Of a stretch of 64,000 bases of DNA, positions 38,935 through 47,836 are shown piece after piece. The notes beneath the pieces were generated by a model, which was given only the letters and a program-made list of their open reading frames with translations, made no database searches and was not told the origin of the DNA. Origin of the DNA: Verrucomicrobiota bacterium JB023 (lineage in GTDB: Bacteria; Verrucomicrobiota; Verrucomicrobiia; Verrucomicrobiales; Akkermansiaceae). The translations under genes were made by a program, and so were the position numbers. Position 1 is the stretch's first letter, and each line of letters starts with the position of its first letter. The stretch lies in contig JAUTCR010000033.1 in assembly GCA_030673895.1 (NCBI GenBank), forward strand, positions 111,041 to 175,040, read 5' to 3'.

Positions 38935-40962
38935 TTAGGCAAGGTGGGGCGCGATCACAATGCTCACGATTGCCATCACGTTGATCAGAATATTCATGGA
39001 TGGTCCGGAGGTGTCCTTGAAGGGGTCGCCCACGGTGTCTCCGACGACGCAGCCCTTGTGGACCTCGGAGTTCTTGCCGCCGAAGTTCCCTTCCTCGACA
39101 TGCTTTTTCGCATTATCCCAGGCGCCTCCCGCATTGGACATCATGAGGGCGAGGAGGAGGCAGACGAGCAGCGCCCCAAAGAGTGTGCCGGCCAGAGCGG
39201 TGGCTCCCAAGGAAAAGCCGACGGCGACGGGGGTGCCCACTGCGAGAAGGGCGGGGATGAGCATCCGCAGGGTGGCTGCCTTGGTGGCGATATCAATGCA
39301 ACGGTCGGAATCCGGCTCGGCGGTCCCTTCGAGGAGGCCGGGGATTTCTCGGAATTGGCGCCGAATCTCCGAAATCATATCGAAAGCGGCGTGGCCGACG
39401 GCATCCATGGTGACAGCGCCATTGATGAAGGGAATGACGCCGCCGATGAGCAAGCCGACGAAGAAGGTGCGCAGGGTCTCGGACTCCGAGAGTTCGAGAG
39501 GAATGGTCGTCTTCTGCACGAAGGCGGTGATCAAAGCGAGAGCGGCAAGGCCGGCTGCCCCGATTGCAAAGCCCTTGCCGATGGCCGCGGTCGTATTGCC
39601 TACCGCATCCAGCCCGTCGGTAATCTGCCGCGTCTCCTTGCCCAAGCCTGCCATTTCGGCAATGCCGCCGGCGTTGTCCGCAACGGGGCCGTAGGCATCA
39701 ATGGCCATGGTGATGCCGACCGTGCCCAGCATTCCCACCGCAGCGAGGCCGACGCCGTAGAGTCCGGCAAACTCATAGGAGGCAAAGATGACGGTGGCGA
39801 TGGCGAGAAGGGGGACGGCGACAGATTTTAACCCGATTGAGAGACCCGCGATCATGATGGTGGCCACGCCGGTTTCCCCGGCGCGGGCAATGTCTCGGAC
39901 GGGCTTGCCGGCCGTGTAGTATTCGGTGATGAGGCCGATGACGATTCCGCCGAGTGCGCCGCAAAGGACGCAATTACCCAGAGAGATCTTCAGCCCCAGC
40001 AGGCTCACCAAGCCGTAGCTAGCTAAGATGAAAAGAAGGGCCGAACCAATGGTGCCAAAGCGGAGAGCTTTGGCCGGATCCTTCCCGCACATGAGGCGGA
40101 CTGTCAGCACGCCAAGGAGGGAGCAGACTAGCCCGACGGTGGTGAGCAAGAGGGGAAGTTGCATCGCGAGCTGCTGGCCGCCCTCGCCCTCGAAGCCCAA
40201 TCCGGCGAGCACGCCGGTGGCCAAGGCTCCGGCAATAGCGATGGTGGCAATCTGCGCTCCGCAATAGCTCTCAAAGATATCCGAGCCCATGCCCGCCACA
40301 TCGCCGACGTTGTCTCCGACATTGTCCGCAATCACGCCGGGATTACGGGGGTCATCCTCCGGGATGCCAGCTTCCACCTTGCCCACCAGATCGGCGCCCA
40401 CATCGGCGGCCTTGGTGAAGATGCCCCCGCCGACCCGATAGAAGAGGGCGACGAGTGAAGCTCCCATGGCGAAGCCTTCCATGATTTCCGCCACTTGCTC
40501 ACGCCCGTGGTAGAAGAAGAACAAGCTGCCCAAGCCGAGCAGGCCCATGGAGGCGACGGTCAGACCCATCACGGAACCGCCGAAGAAGGCCGTGGTGAGA
40601 GCTGGCCCGGAGCCTTCTTGATTTGCCGCTATCGTGGTGCGGACGTTGGCCTTGGTCGCGGTGCGCATGCCAATGAAGCCAGCGATGGATGAGGCGAGCG
40701 CTCCGCCAAAGAAGGCCAAGGTCTGCTCACGGGCATATTCGGGCTTCTGGAAGAAGAAGAGGCAGGCTCCAATGACGAGCGCGACTGCGGAGATGAGGAG
40801 AAACTCCCTCTTCATAAAGACCATGGCGCCGCGCTCGATGCGGCTGGCAATATCGGCAATTTTGCCCTCGCCACCGGGGCGTTTGGTAATGAGACGATAG
40901 AGGACAAAGGCTAGAGCAAGACCTAGCAAACCGGCGAGCGGGGTGATGAAGGTGGATGTCAT
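38935..40962 (-). CDS. hppA: K+-dependent membrane pyrophosphatase (H+- or Na+-pumping)
   Basis: A 675-aa integral membrane enzyme coupling PPi hydrolysis to cation export, with about 16 hydrophobic segments. Motifs: catalytic IADNVGDNVGDVAGMGSDI and the C-terminal GDTVGDPFKDTSGPS. The segment GNTTAAIGKGFA carries Ala where K+-independent enzymes have Lys, so it should be K+-dependent. A Glu follows the first catalytic motif in DIFESY, a position occupied in Na+-PPases and some H+-PPases but not in plant H+-PPases, so the pumped ion could be Na+, H+ or both. Start at ATG 40962; a TTG-initiated extension is unlikely. A small hairpin lies in the leader. Confidence 0.93.
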   Translation of the reverse strand: MTSTFITPLAGLLGLALAFVLYRLITKRPGGEGKIADIASRIERGAMVFMKREFLLISAVALVIGACLFFFQKPEYAREQTLAFFGGALASSIAGFIGMRTATKANVRTTIAANQEGSGPALTTAFFGGSVMGLTVASMGLLGLGSLFFFYHGREQVAEIMEGFAMGASLVALFYRVGGGIFTKAADVGADLVGKVEAGIPEDDPRNPGVIADNVGDNVGDVAGMGSDIFESYCGAQIATIAIAGALATGVLAGLGFEGEGGQQLAMQLPLLLTTVGLVCSLLGVLTVRLMCGKDPAKALRFGTIGSALLFILASYGLVSLLGLKISLGNCVLCGALGGIVIGLITEYYTAGKPVRDIARAGETGVATIMIAGLSIGLKSVAVPLLAIATVIFASYEFAGLYGVGLAAVGMLGTVGITMAIDAYGPVADNAGGIAEMAGLGKETRQITDGLDAVGNTTAAIGKGFAIGAAGLAALALITAFVQKTTIPLELSESETLRTFFVGLLIGGVIPFINGAVTMDAVGHAAFDMISEIRRQFREIPGLLEGTAEPDSDRCIDIATKAATLRMLIPALLAVGTPVAVGFSLGATALAGTLFGALLVCLLLALMMSNAGGAWDNAKKHVEEGNFGGKNSEVHKGCVVGDTVGDPFKDTSGPSMNILINVMAIVSIVIAPHLA

Positions 40963-40982
40963 GGGATTAATGGGTTTCGCCG

Positions 40983-41000
40983 CCTCCGTGACGACGGAGG
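40983..41000. other. Short hairpin in the hppA leader
   Basis: CCTCCGT (40983-40989) pairs with ACGGAGG (40994-41000), loop GACG. No T tract follows on either strand, so it is not an obvious terminator of the pilin-like operon; it would lie just upstream of the hppA start and may affect RNA stability. Confidence 0.35.
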
Positions 41001-41068
41001 CCAATGCGCAACCCTGAGCTTATCCCCGACAGAGGCGGTGACAATCCAGAAAGAGGTCTTTGCCAACT

Positions 41069-43069
41069 CTAATGCACGCGCTCGATCACCGTCATCCAGC
41101 TCATGGAGTTGATGGGAGGGACATCCTCCACTCGCTCGATGGGCTGGAGTTCGGCGGTGACGTTGTTCGCATTGAAGGTGTCCTGGCCACCTTCGCGGAA
41201 GTCGAGAGGATTGAGCTCGGAGGTCACTTCGTCACTTGGCAGGTAGCCGACTTGGCCTTTCAGATTGATAAAGCCGTTGCCAGTCAATTCGATACCGAAA
41301 CGCTTCTCAGGCGCGTAAACGGACACGGGAGGATACCAATCGTCCGTAATGCCGCTTCCTGCCGGCGGAGTGGTTGGGACGGTATTGAAGTCGTCCGCAA
41401 AATACACCCGCATCGGAGTGATGAGGGTGAAGCCATTGGTGAACTCCGAGAGATCCGAGGAGTTGGTGATGACGAGAGCGAAGTCGTCATTGGTGCTTGG
41501 GAAGTTCGGCTTGGCAATGTTGTCGTTGCCGAACGAGTTCCACGGATCCTTGTTAATCCCTTCATTGGGCCCGTTATAGCGGACGCCTACCCAGAGGCTA
41601 TTATTCTCGGTGATGTCGTCAGCACCGATTTCGCTGAGAAAGTGAGGGAGTTTTTCAAGATCGAGGGTGATGTAGCGGCGTCCTCCACCGATCGTCCGGC
41701 CATAGGTGGCGTTATCTTGGAAAGGCCAGTCATCTCCCTCCGGACTTCCATTCCAGCCATTGGTGCCGCCCCAGTCTGATTTCTCGCCGGGGGTGTTCCA
41801 CCAGCCGCCCCGAGAGCAGCGGACGGGGCGTCTCGACCCGCTAAATTGCGGAGCGACCATCAGGCGGTAGGCATTGGAGCTGGAGCCTCCATAGAGCTGG
41901 CAGACATCGACCGTCATCTTGCATTGACCGGCGCCGATTGAGTATTCGTTCCACCCTGTGGGAGAGATCGCGTTGGAATCATCAACGTGACTGAAGAAGT
42001 CAAAAAAATCAAAGCCACGGTTGATGGGCGTGAAGGAGACCAGGCCCGAGTCCGCTGAAGAGGAATAGGCGTAGAAGGTGTCACTCAAGTTTCGCTCCTC
42101 CCGGCGTTCGGCGAGTCCCCCGATGGATTGGCCCTCGGGAGCATTCGCGTCCAGCTCCACCCCAGTGCGGCTGGAGATGGTCCCCAAGCCGGTGAGGTCC
42201 TTGACCCGGGCCTTGTGAGCGAAGATGGAGCCCTCAATCGAAATTTCATCCCAGTCGGTGCCATCGGAGAATTTGCCAAGGGCAGTTGCCGTTCCGGAGC
42301 TAGAGAGGGCCAATTGCCCGGGGACCTCATAGAGCGAAAGCACATAAGTCTCCTGGTGGGAGGCAATGCCGCTGTCTGCGGCCAATGCTGCGCCCCAATC
42401 AACGGTGAAGGTCCACCAGTTACGCTTGGCGATAAAGTTCTGACCTTGCTCACTGTATCCGAAGGCGACCTTGGGATAAGGCAGAAGGGAGAATTGGTCG
42501 TCGCCGGAAAGCCGCTTGTTGAACCCGACAATGGGATAGATCATGTCATTGCCTGAGCCGGAGCCTTCCCAATTCAGGGTCGGAGGATGGGGAAAGTCTT
42601 CAGGAAGATTGCTGAGGTCGGTCGCGGTGGAGGGGAAAACGAAATTGCCGCTGCCGTCCGGAGAGGAGATCAATCCGGCCGGTGTGTAGTTGGCGTCACC
42701 AGTATTGGAGGAGATGTAGTTCTCCGGGAGGCCGAGGTCTTCCACAAGGGAGGGGTCGAGGCTTTGGCTGGCTCCGGATTGCTCAAGTGCTTGCGCAAAG
42801 ATGGCCTGCCACTTGAGATCGTCACCCACGTTCTTGGAGTCCTTCATCATGGCCTTCATCGCCGAATTGGGCACGACATCGAGAAGGGAGCGCAGGAAGG
42901 CCCGTTCCTTTTGCTCGTAGTCAATCTTGACTTGGGTGATCTTCTGCGTCGTCTGCGCATGCTTGCTCTCGCGGAAGGCCGTGAGCGAGATGAGCATCAG
43001 AGTGAGCGAGATGCTGATTGCCACCATCAGGGAGGCATAACCATTCTTCGGGGAGGAGTGGATTTTCAT
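41069..43069 (-). CDS. Large pilin-like secretion protein (possible Verru_Chthon cassette A-type)
   Basis: 666 aa. The N-terminus has a short basic/polar leader (KIHSSPKNGYASLMVAIS) followed by a hydrophobic helix (LMVAISISLTLMLISLTAF), the layout of PilX-like minor pilins, then a helical region and a long beta-rich body rich in Ser, Asp and Gly that I cannot assign. Its ATG shares one base with the TAA of the gene before it, so the three pilin-like genes are tightly coupled. The arrangement recalls the multi-copy 'Verru_Chthon cassette' genes of Verrucomicrobia, in which several small pilin-like proteins precede one large one; that link is from memory. Function is unknown, probably secretion or surface structure. 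Confidence 0.7.
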   Translation of the reverse strand: MKIHSSPKNGYASLMVAISISLTLMLISLTAFRESKHAQTTQKITQVKIDYEQKERAFLRSLLDVVPNSAMKAMMKDSKNVGDDLKWQAIFAQALEQSGASQSLDPSLVEDLGLPENYISSNTGDANYTPAGLISSPDGSGNFVFPSTATDLSNLPEDFPHPPTLNWEGSGSGNDMIYPIVGFNKRLSGDDQFSLLPYPKVAFGYSEQGQNFIAKRNWWTFTVDWGAALAADSGIASHQETYVLSLYEVPGQLALSSSGTATALGKFSDGTDWDEISIEGSIFAHKARVKDLTGLGTISSRTGVELDANAPEGQSIGGLAERREERNLSDTFYAYSSSADSGLVSFTPINRGFDFFDFFSHVDDSNAISPTGWNEYSIGAGQCKMTVDVCQLYGGSSSNAYRLMVAPQFSGSRRPVRCSRGGWWNTPGEKSDWGGTNGWNGSPEGDDWPFQDNATYGRTIGGGRRYITLDLEKLPHFLSEIGADDITENNSLWVGVRYNGPNEGINKDPWNSFGNDNIAKPNFPSTNDDFALVITNSSDLSEFTNGFTLITPMRVYFADDFNTVPTTPPAGSGITDDWYPPVSVYAPEKRFGIELTGNGFINLKGQVGYLPSDEVTSELNPLDFREGGQDTFNANNVTAELQPIERVEDVPPINSMSWMTVIERVH

Positions 43070-43614
43070 TACTGGTCGGGGGAGATGGTGTAGGTGATGG
43101 TTTCGCCGTTGGGGCCTTGCAGCATGGCTTGGAAGAGGCCGTCAACGAGGGAGAAGCGGACATTGGTCAGGTCCTTGCCGATGGTCCAATCGTAGGAATT
43201 TTTGTTGGGGATCCCGCCATCATCAGGGTCGTAGTAGTAATAGTTGAGGATGTCCTCATTCGCCTTGTAGTCGATGATTCCGTAAGTCGTCGTGTCATCC
43301 GGATTGCGGTAGGCCACGATGATGGTGCGACCATTGGTGTTGACGTAGTTGTTCCCGTTTCGGGCGGAATTGAAATTTTTGTGGATGCGGATCGCGTCTG
43401 CTTTCGAGAGAATCGAAGTCAGGGTGCGATTGATCATGGGGGCTTCATGAAGGATGAAGTTCTGCTCGTTGAGAATACTCATCAGCCGGGCCTGCTGATT
43501 GATGAGGGTGAGGCCAACGGAGGCCACGATGAGGCCGAACATGATGGTCACGCTCAGCTCCATGAGAGTGAAGCCACGAGCAATAACCCGGGGAATGGGG
43601 GGGCAGATTTTCAT
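43069..43614 (-). CDS. Pilin-like protein with prepilin N-terminal methylation motif
   Basis: 181 aa. The N-terminus reads ...ARGFTLMELSVTI: prepilin peptidase cleavage after Gly with Glu at +5 and then a hydrophobic helix, the type IV pilin/pseudopilin signature. The rest is a polar, beta-rich C-domain. It overlaps the previous gene by 4 bp (ATGA) and the next by 1 bp, showing a translationally coupled three-gene operon. Likely a minor pseudopilin of a type II secretion-like or surface-pilus system; no ATPase, inner-membrane platform or prepilin peptidase gene is in the window, so it depends on genes elsewhere. Confidence 0.82.
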   Translation of the reverse strand: MKICPPIPRVIARGFTLMELSVTIMFGLIVASVGLTLINQQARLMSILNEQNFILHEAPMINRTLTSILSKADAIRIHKNFNSARNGNNYVNTNGRTIIVAYRNPDDTTTYGIIDYKANEDILNYYYYDPDDGGIPNKNSYDWTIGKDLTNVRFSLVDGLFQAMLQGPNGETITYTISPDQ

Positions 43615-44054
43615 CGGGTGCGAATGGTGACGCGGGACTTCACGTAAGTTTTGCCGCGGATGTTGTAGGTGAGGTGGCTTTCCACGCTCCAGGATTCGAT
43701 GCGGGCGGGATTGGTGGTGTCGGGATCTCCCGTTCCGCCAGCTGCGGGCAGATTGTTCTCCGAGGGGACCCGGGTGCGGACGAGGGTGCCGGTGATGGTG
43801 TAGCCATTGGGGAGGGTGCCGACGGTGACTTCCTCGGAATCGGAGTCAGGATAAGCTGGCCAGAGGCTGTCATCGGCGAGAAGTTCCTCATAGTCGACGG
43901 ACTCGGCGCGGGCGAGATGCTCGGTGAGGTAGGCATCGGTGAGGGCCTGCACCATGGCCCAATTCCTTGGACGGATGGTGTCCATATTGGTGCGGAAGAC
44001 GTAGAGACCGACGAAAAGGAGGAGCATGACCGAGATGCTGATCTCGATCAACAT
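43611..44054 (-). CDS. Pilin-like protein with SMLIE N-terminus (start uncertain)
   Basis: 147 aa from the ATG at 44054 (MLIEISISVMLLLFVGLYVF). The upstream in-frame sequence reads KAGRCRG then SMLIE, so Gly is followed by a +5 Glu at the right distance for prepilin cleavage. If true, translation must start further up, but no ATG/GTG/TTG precedes it closely: an ATC at 44087 would give a 10-residue basic leader, and the next TTG is near 44175, inside the opposite-strand gene. The body is a polar, beta-rich domain. It overlaps the next pilin-like gene by 4 bp. I report the ATG start as the conservative choice. Confidence 0.7.
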   Translation of the reverse strand: MLIEISISVMLLLFVGLYVFRTNMDTIRPRNWAMVQALTDAYLTEHLARAESVDYEELLADDSLWPAYPDSDSEEVTVGTLPNGYTITGTLVRTRVPSENNLPAAGGTGDPDTTNPARIESWSVESHLTYNIRGKTYVKSRVTIRTR

Positions 44055-44111
44055 GGAGCCGCGACACCGGCCGGCCTTGCGGCGGATTTCGGCGGAAGGT
44101 AGTCTGAAGCC

Positions 44112-44702
44112 ATGAGCTACCGAACGTTGGCCTCCCTCTGCCTTTTGCTGGCGACTGCCGGCTTGCTGCCCGGGCAAGCCTTGCTGGCTCCGCCCTTCGG
44201 TCGCCAATGGGGCGAGAGTCCGACTGGTCTGCTCCAATGGGCAGATGGCCAGAGCCTCGACGTCGTCGTCGAGATGCCCGGTAAGCAACGGGGCTTGCAG
44301 GTGTTTACTTTTCAACGAGAAGGTGGCGGCCTCCCCGGCCATACCGCCGAATCGCTCGAGGCCCGCTACTTCCAAGGTCGGCTCTACGAGATCACGATCT
44401 TCTACAACTACCCGGGTCTGAAGGCGGAGACCGTGCGGGAGGAGTTCTTCAAGATGAAGGAGGTTCTCACGACCCGGCATGGAGACTTCCGGCTGAACGG
44501 AAAATCCGATCAAACGAACGACGACTTCCTCACGCTGAGGGAGGCTTATCATTTCGAGCCTTCGCCCGGGGTCTTCCTGATGATGGTGTACACCGATGTG
44601 ACAGACCTGTTGCGGAAGCAAACCGAGGCTCGCTTCTCGCTGATTTACCACAACGGCAACGTCGCGCCGAAGGCGACGGGAGTTCTTCCTGGGAAGGAGT
44701 GA
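44112..44702 (+). CDS. Secreted protein of unknown function
   Basis: 196 aa with a clear signal peptide (LASLCLLLATAGLLPGQALL). The rest has no recognised domain: a mixed alpha/beta segment with the LEARYFQGRLYEITIFYNYPG region, and many charged residues. It diverges from the pilin-like operon across ~60 bp and is convergent with the DPBB-like gene (17 bp apart). Unknown function; exported location is the only firm statement. Confidence 0.72.
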   Translation: MSYRTLASLCLLLATAGLLPGQALLAPPFGRQWGESPTGLLQWADGQSLDVVVEMPGKQRGLQVFTFQREGGGLPGHTAESLEARYFQGRLYEITIFYNYPGLKAETVREEFFKMKEVLTTRHGDFRLNGKSDQTNDDFLTLREAYHFEPSPGVFLMMVYTDVTDLLRKQTEARFSLIYHNGNVAPKATGVLPGKE

Positions 44703-44719
44703 AGAAGGATTGAGGGATT

Positions 44720-45499
44720 TCATTTTGGGGAGGGGAGCCAATTTTTCCAAGGTCCGTCGGGTACTTCGTAATCTTCGACAAACTTCCAGTCGACCAGGTA
44801 ATTGCCGGAGAGTTTGAGGTAATCCCGGATGGCGGGTGAGAGGTCGATGCCGGCATTCCCGTTGGGGTTTGGTTGGGGGCGGGCTCCTTTGAAGACGTAG
44901 TTCCAGTCGTCAGTGGTGAAGGGGCCACAATCCCGCCACTGGGCGTAGCAGATGCGGCCTTCCCGATGGATGGCCACCCAACGGCCGTGACACACCGATT
45001 GGCCTGGTCCCTTGTACGCTTTCCAAAACCAGGGGATCACCTCCGCTGCCTCGGGCTGATGGCGGAGCGAGGAATCAAGGTCGTTGTAGGGAAGGGCGAT
45101 ATAAAAGGGTGTTTGCTTGGGGAAAAAGCCCTTCGGGAGATAGCCCCGGCGCTGTTCTGGATGATCATAGCCACCATAGCTCTCCATCCATTTGGGATCC
45201 CAGGAGCTGGCCACATTGGGGGTCGGATTCCGGGGCGTCGGCTTCTCGCCGACCCAAAAGATGGTGGCCTTGATGCCCCGGCGCCATGGAGTGGGCTCGA
45301 TGTCCCAGCGCGCGGGCAGCTCGTCAATGACCCGGGCCCGTGAGGCCAAGGCGAAGGGGTCAGTCAACCTCGGGAGAAGAGCCCGTCGCGAGTCAAGGTA
45401 GGACCGGTGGCTCTCTTCGAGGCGATCAAGAAGAGGCGAGGCCAAGGTCACTTGGCTCGCAAAAACGAGAAAGCAAAGAACTGAAGCTGTCTGGAACAC
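44720..45499 (-). CDS. Secreted protein with a possible double-psi beta-barrel end
   Basis: 259 aa with signal peptide (VLCFLVFASQVTLA). Aromatic- and Pro-rich middle; the last ~100 residues (GRWVAIHREGRICYAQWRDCGP, then NGNAGIDLSPAIRDYL) resemble the double-psi beta-barrel of RlpA/expansin-like proteins, with the DCGP and IDLSPA pattern. If so, it may bind or remodel cell wall or glycan. This is pattern recognition, not a confirmed domain. A sigma70-like promoter can be seen upstream on the AT-rich strip. Confidence 0.65.
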   Translation of the reverse strand: MFQTASVLCFLVFASQVTLASPLLDRLEESHRSYLDSRRALLPRLTDPFALASRARVIDELPARWDIEPTPWRRGIKATIFWVGEKPTPRNPTPNVASSWDPKWMESYGGYDHPEQRRGYLPKGFFPKQTPFYIALPYNDLDSSLRHQPEAAEVIPWFWKAYKGPGQSVCHGRWVAIHREGRICYAQWRDCGPFTTDDWNYVFKGARPQPNPNGNAGIDLSPAIRDYLKLSGNYLVDWKFVEDYEVPDGPWKNWLPSPK

Positions 45500-45570
45500 G
45501 AGGGCGAAACAAAGGGAACCATCTGAAAATCATGACGAAATCCGGATGGAGAGGAACATTGAACGCCCGA

Positions 45571-45598
45571 ATTTTAAAAAATTATAAATTTTTTGCAA
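45571..45598 (-). promoter_or_regulatory. Candidate sigma70-like promoter for the 44720-45499 gene
   Basis: Minus strand TTGCAA (45598-45593) and TAAAAT (45576-45571) are separated by 16 bp in a strikingly AT-rich stretch within GC-rich surroundings, leaving a ~65-nt leader to the ATG at 45499. It sits in a 166-bp gap after thiH. Confidence 0.4.
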
Positions 45599-45665
45599 TC
45601 TGAAATTTAAAGCAGGTAAAAGGTCAACATTCCGCTGGTCTGGGCGTCAACTTCCCGAACCCGGT

Positions 45666-46796
45666 TTAGCTTCCCAGGATGGCTTCGTCCCAATCCTTCC
45701 AAACCGGCTCGAGGCCTGATTGATCGACGTGTCGCGCGAATTCTTCCGGCGAGCGATGGTCATCAATGGTGAATTGCTCGGTGGCCCGAGTTTTCTCTTC
45801 CTCGGCGATGTCGATGCGCCGACCTCGCTCGGTGCGGTGAAGGTCTTCGCAGCCCGCGCCGGTGTAGCCCCCGGGGTCGGTGGCAGAGCCCGCGGACATG
45901 TGGGTGGGCCCGAGGGTGAGCAGGTTGTTCCGCAGCTCCGCTGGCTCACGGGTGGAAACGACGATGCCCGTCGTAGGGAAGCAGATTCGGGTGGCGGCGA
46001 TCAGCTGGACCAGCTGGCGGTCGGTGAGATAGCGATTTGGATCGGGAGTGTATTGATAGTTGCCCGCATAGGGTCTCATGCGGGGGAAGGCGACGGAAAA
46101 CTGGGCCTTCCAGCAATGCTTGTGCAGATACTCCAAGTGGGCGGCGAGCGCGAGCGCCTCGGTTCGCCAGTCGGCCAGACCGAAAAGGGCGCCAATGCCG
46201 ATGCGCCGGAACCCGCCCCGATAGGCCCGCTCGGGGCATTCCAGGCGCCAGTCGAACTTTTTCTTCGGTCCCGCAGTGTGCAGCTGGGAGTAAGTCTCGC
46301 GATGATAGGTCTCTTGATAGACAATGAGGCCCTCGGCCCCGGCGAGAACCAGCTCGGCGTATTGGTGATCCTCCATCGGGCCGACCTCGATGCCGATGGT
46401 GGGAAAGGTCTTGGTCAATCGCCTGATGATGTCCTGGAGGTAGCCCTCGGAGACGAACTTGGGATGCTCACCCGCGACCAGAAGGACATTGCGAAACCCT
46501 TGCTCGTGCAAGTGCGCGGCTTCGGCAAGAACTTGCTCGGGAGACAGGGTCGTCCGCAAGATGGGATTATCCCGGGAGAAGCCGCAGTAAGAGCAATTGT
46601 TCACGCACTCATTGGAGACGTAGAGAGGAGCGAAGAGCCGGATGGTCTTACCAAAGTGCCGCCGGGTAATGGCTGCAGACTCGCGAGCCATCGCTTCCAG
46701 CATGCGATCGTCGCAGGGTTCGAGCAAGCGGGAGAATTTCTTGAGTAGGGCAGACTGCTTTTCAGGAAGCTGATTGAAGGTCTCGACAAACGACAT
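45666..46796 (-). CDS. thiH: 2-iminoacetate synthase ThiH
   Basis: A 376-aa radical SAM enzyme cleaving tyrosine to dehydroglycine and p-cresol for thiamine thiazole synthesis. The cluster motif CVNNCSYC places Cys64, Cys68 and Cys71 (CX3CX2C), followed by GFSRDNP typical of ThiH; EVGPMEDHQYAELVLAGAEGLIVYQETYH is also typical. The C-terminal BATS-like region includes SATDPGGYTGAG. The ATG at 46796 is chosen; the longer upstream frame is shadow sequence. No other thi gene is in the window. ThiH is oxygen-sensitive, so it suggests thiazole synthesis is possible under low oxygen. Confidence 0.93.
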   Translation of the reverse strand: MSFVETFNQLPEKQSALLKKFSRLLEPCDDRMLEAMARESAAITRRHFGKTIRLFAPLYVSNECVNNCSYCGFSRDNPILRTTLSPEQVLAEAAHLHEQGFRNVLLVAGEHPKFVSEGYLQDIIRRLTKTFPTIGIEVGPMEDHQYAELVLAGAEGLIVYQETYHRETYSQLHTAGPKKKFDWRLECPERAYRGGFRRIGIGALFGLADWRTEALALAAHLEYLHKHCWKAQFSVAFPRMRPYAGNYQYTPDPNRYLTDRQLVQLIAATRICFPTTGIVVSTREPAELRNNLLTLGPTHMSAGSATDPGGYTGAGCEDLHRTERGRRIDIAEEEKTRATEQFTIDDHRSPEEFARHVDQSGLEPVWKDWDEAILGS

Positions 46797-46902
46797 AAAC
46801 GGGTGGCGGCGGAGGTTGCGACGGGATGGGGCGGGAATCAAGGGAATGAATGCGTGGGGACTTGCCATCAGGCCAAGGTCTGTTGATTGTTCGGCCTCCA
46901 AT

Positions 46903-47772
46903 ATGAGCGAACCTGATGAGATCATCTGTAAGCCGACCAAGTGGTTTCTGTGGCGGGCCCTGGCCATGTGCCTGATGTTCGCCGTGGGGGCGGCATGGTT
47001 CTTCCGCGATTACAAATGGGGTTATCCCGAGAAGAATGTGCAAATCTTCCACTACTTGGCTTTCGAGAAAGCGGGTGAGGAATACACCAAACGATCTCAA
47101 GACGGCCTCACTGCCGCCGCTTGGGAAGAATTCGCCGGGGAGCAGCGGGTCTATGCCCCGATCGATGGGGTTCCCGAGCCTGCGGAGGTGCTGCCTGAGG
47201 GGACCGACCTCGACAAAGCCTGGCCAGAGTCTCTGACCGACTATGAGACCTATGCCAGTCTGCAGGCCGAAGAATCAAATCAGGTCATCCCACCGGGCTG
47301 GACGGACTATTCGAATTCCGGCGGTCGCAAATGGAGTGAGGATCCCGGGCACGAAGTCTATCAGAAGGGGACCATTGATCAGCAGCTCTGGATTGCGATC
47401 CTGGCCACGCTGCTCTTCATCGGGACTCTCTTCTTCGCCCTCCGCACGATGAAGCGGAGCATGAAGGCCGATAACGAGGGCTACACCCCTCCTGGCGGAA
47501 GCAAGATTCCCTATTCCTCCATGAAGCGTCTGGACGCCCGCAAGTGGGATACGAAAGGCCTGGCCTACATCACCTACGACGACAAGGGAAAGAGCGGCAA
47601 AGCGCGCATCGACGGCATGGTTTACGGGCAATTTAAGAAAGAAGAAGGAGAGCCCGCCCAGAAGCTTTACGATAAAATCCTTGCAAACTTCAAAGGAGAG
47701 TTCATTGAGCTGGCCCGCGAGGACGATGAGCCTGCGGAAAAACCGGGCGAGAAAAATGACAGCGAGGGTTGA
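46903..47772 (+). CDS. Membrane protein of unknown function, two TM segments
   Basis: 289 aa. A hydrophobic segment lies near the N-terminus (about 20-32, MCLMFAVGAAWFF) and another in the middle (about 158-177, LWIAILATLLFIGTLFFAL); between them is a soluble, acidic, aromatic-rich region. The C-terminal ~110 residues are charged and contain a KRLDARKWDTKGLAYITYDD stretch. It diverges from thiH; acpP lies 64 bp downstream. No family recognised. Start at ATG 46903; the longer ORF upstream reaches into thiH. Confidence 0.72.
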   Translation: MSEPDEIICKPTKWFLWRALAMCLMFAVGAAWFFRDYKWGYPEKNVQIFHYLAFEKAGEEYTKRSQDGLTAAAWEEFAGEQRVYAPIDGVPEPAEVLPEGTDLDKAWPESLTDYETYASLQAEESNQVIPPGWTDYSNSGGRKWSEDPGHEVYQKGTIDQQLWIAILATLLFIGTLFFALRTMKRSMKADNEGYTPPGGSKIPYSSMKRLDARKWDTKGLAYITYDDKGKSGKARIDGMVYGQFKKEEGEPAQKLYDKILANFKGEFIELAREDDEPAEKPGEKNDSEG

Positions 47773-47836
47773 TTTACCGATTGCCATTGAACAAAGGCTG
47801 CCCTCATTCTCGCCCCGCAAACCTGATTACTAACGT

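Noticed and set aside
45500..45665. Thiamine riboswitch near thiH
   Set aside because: This gap is downstream of thiH, and neither it nor the thiH upstream region shows the TPP conserved core; only a promoter-like AT stretch is visible.
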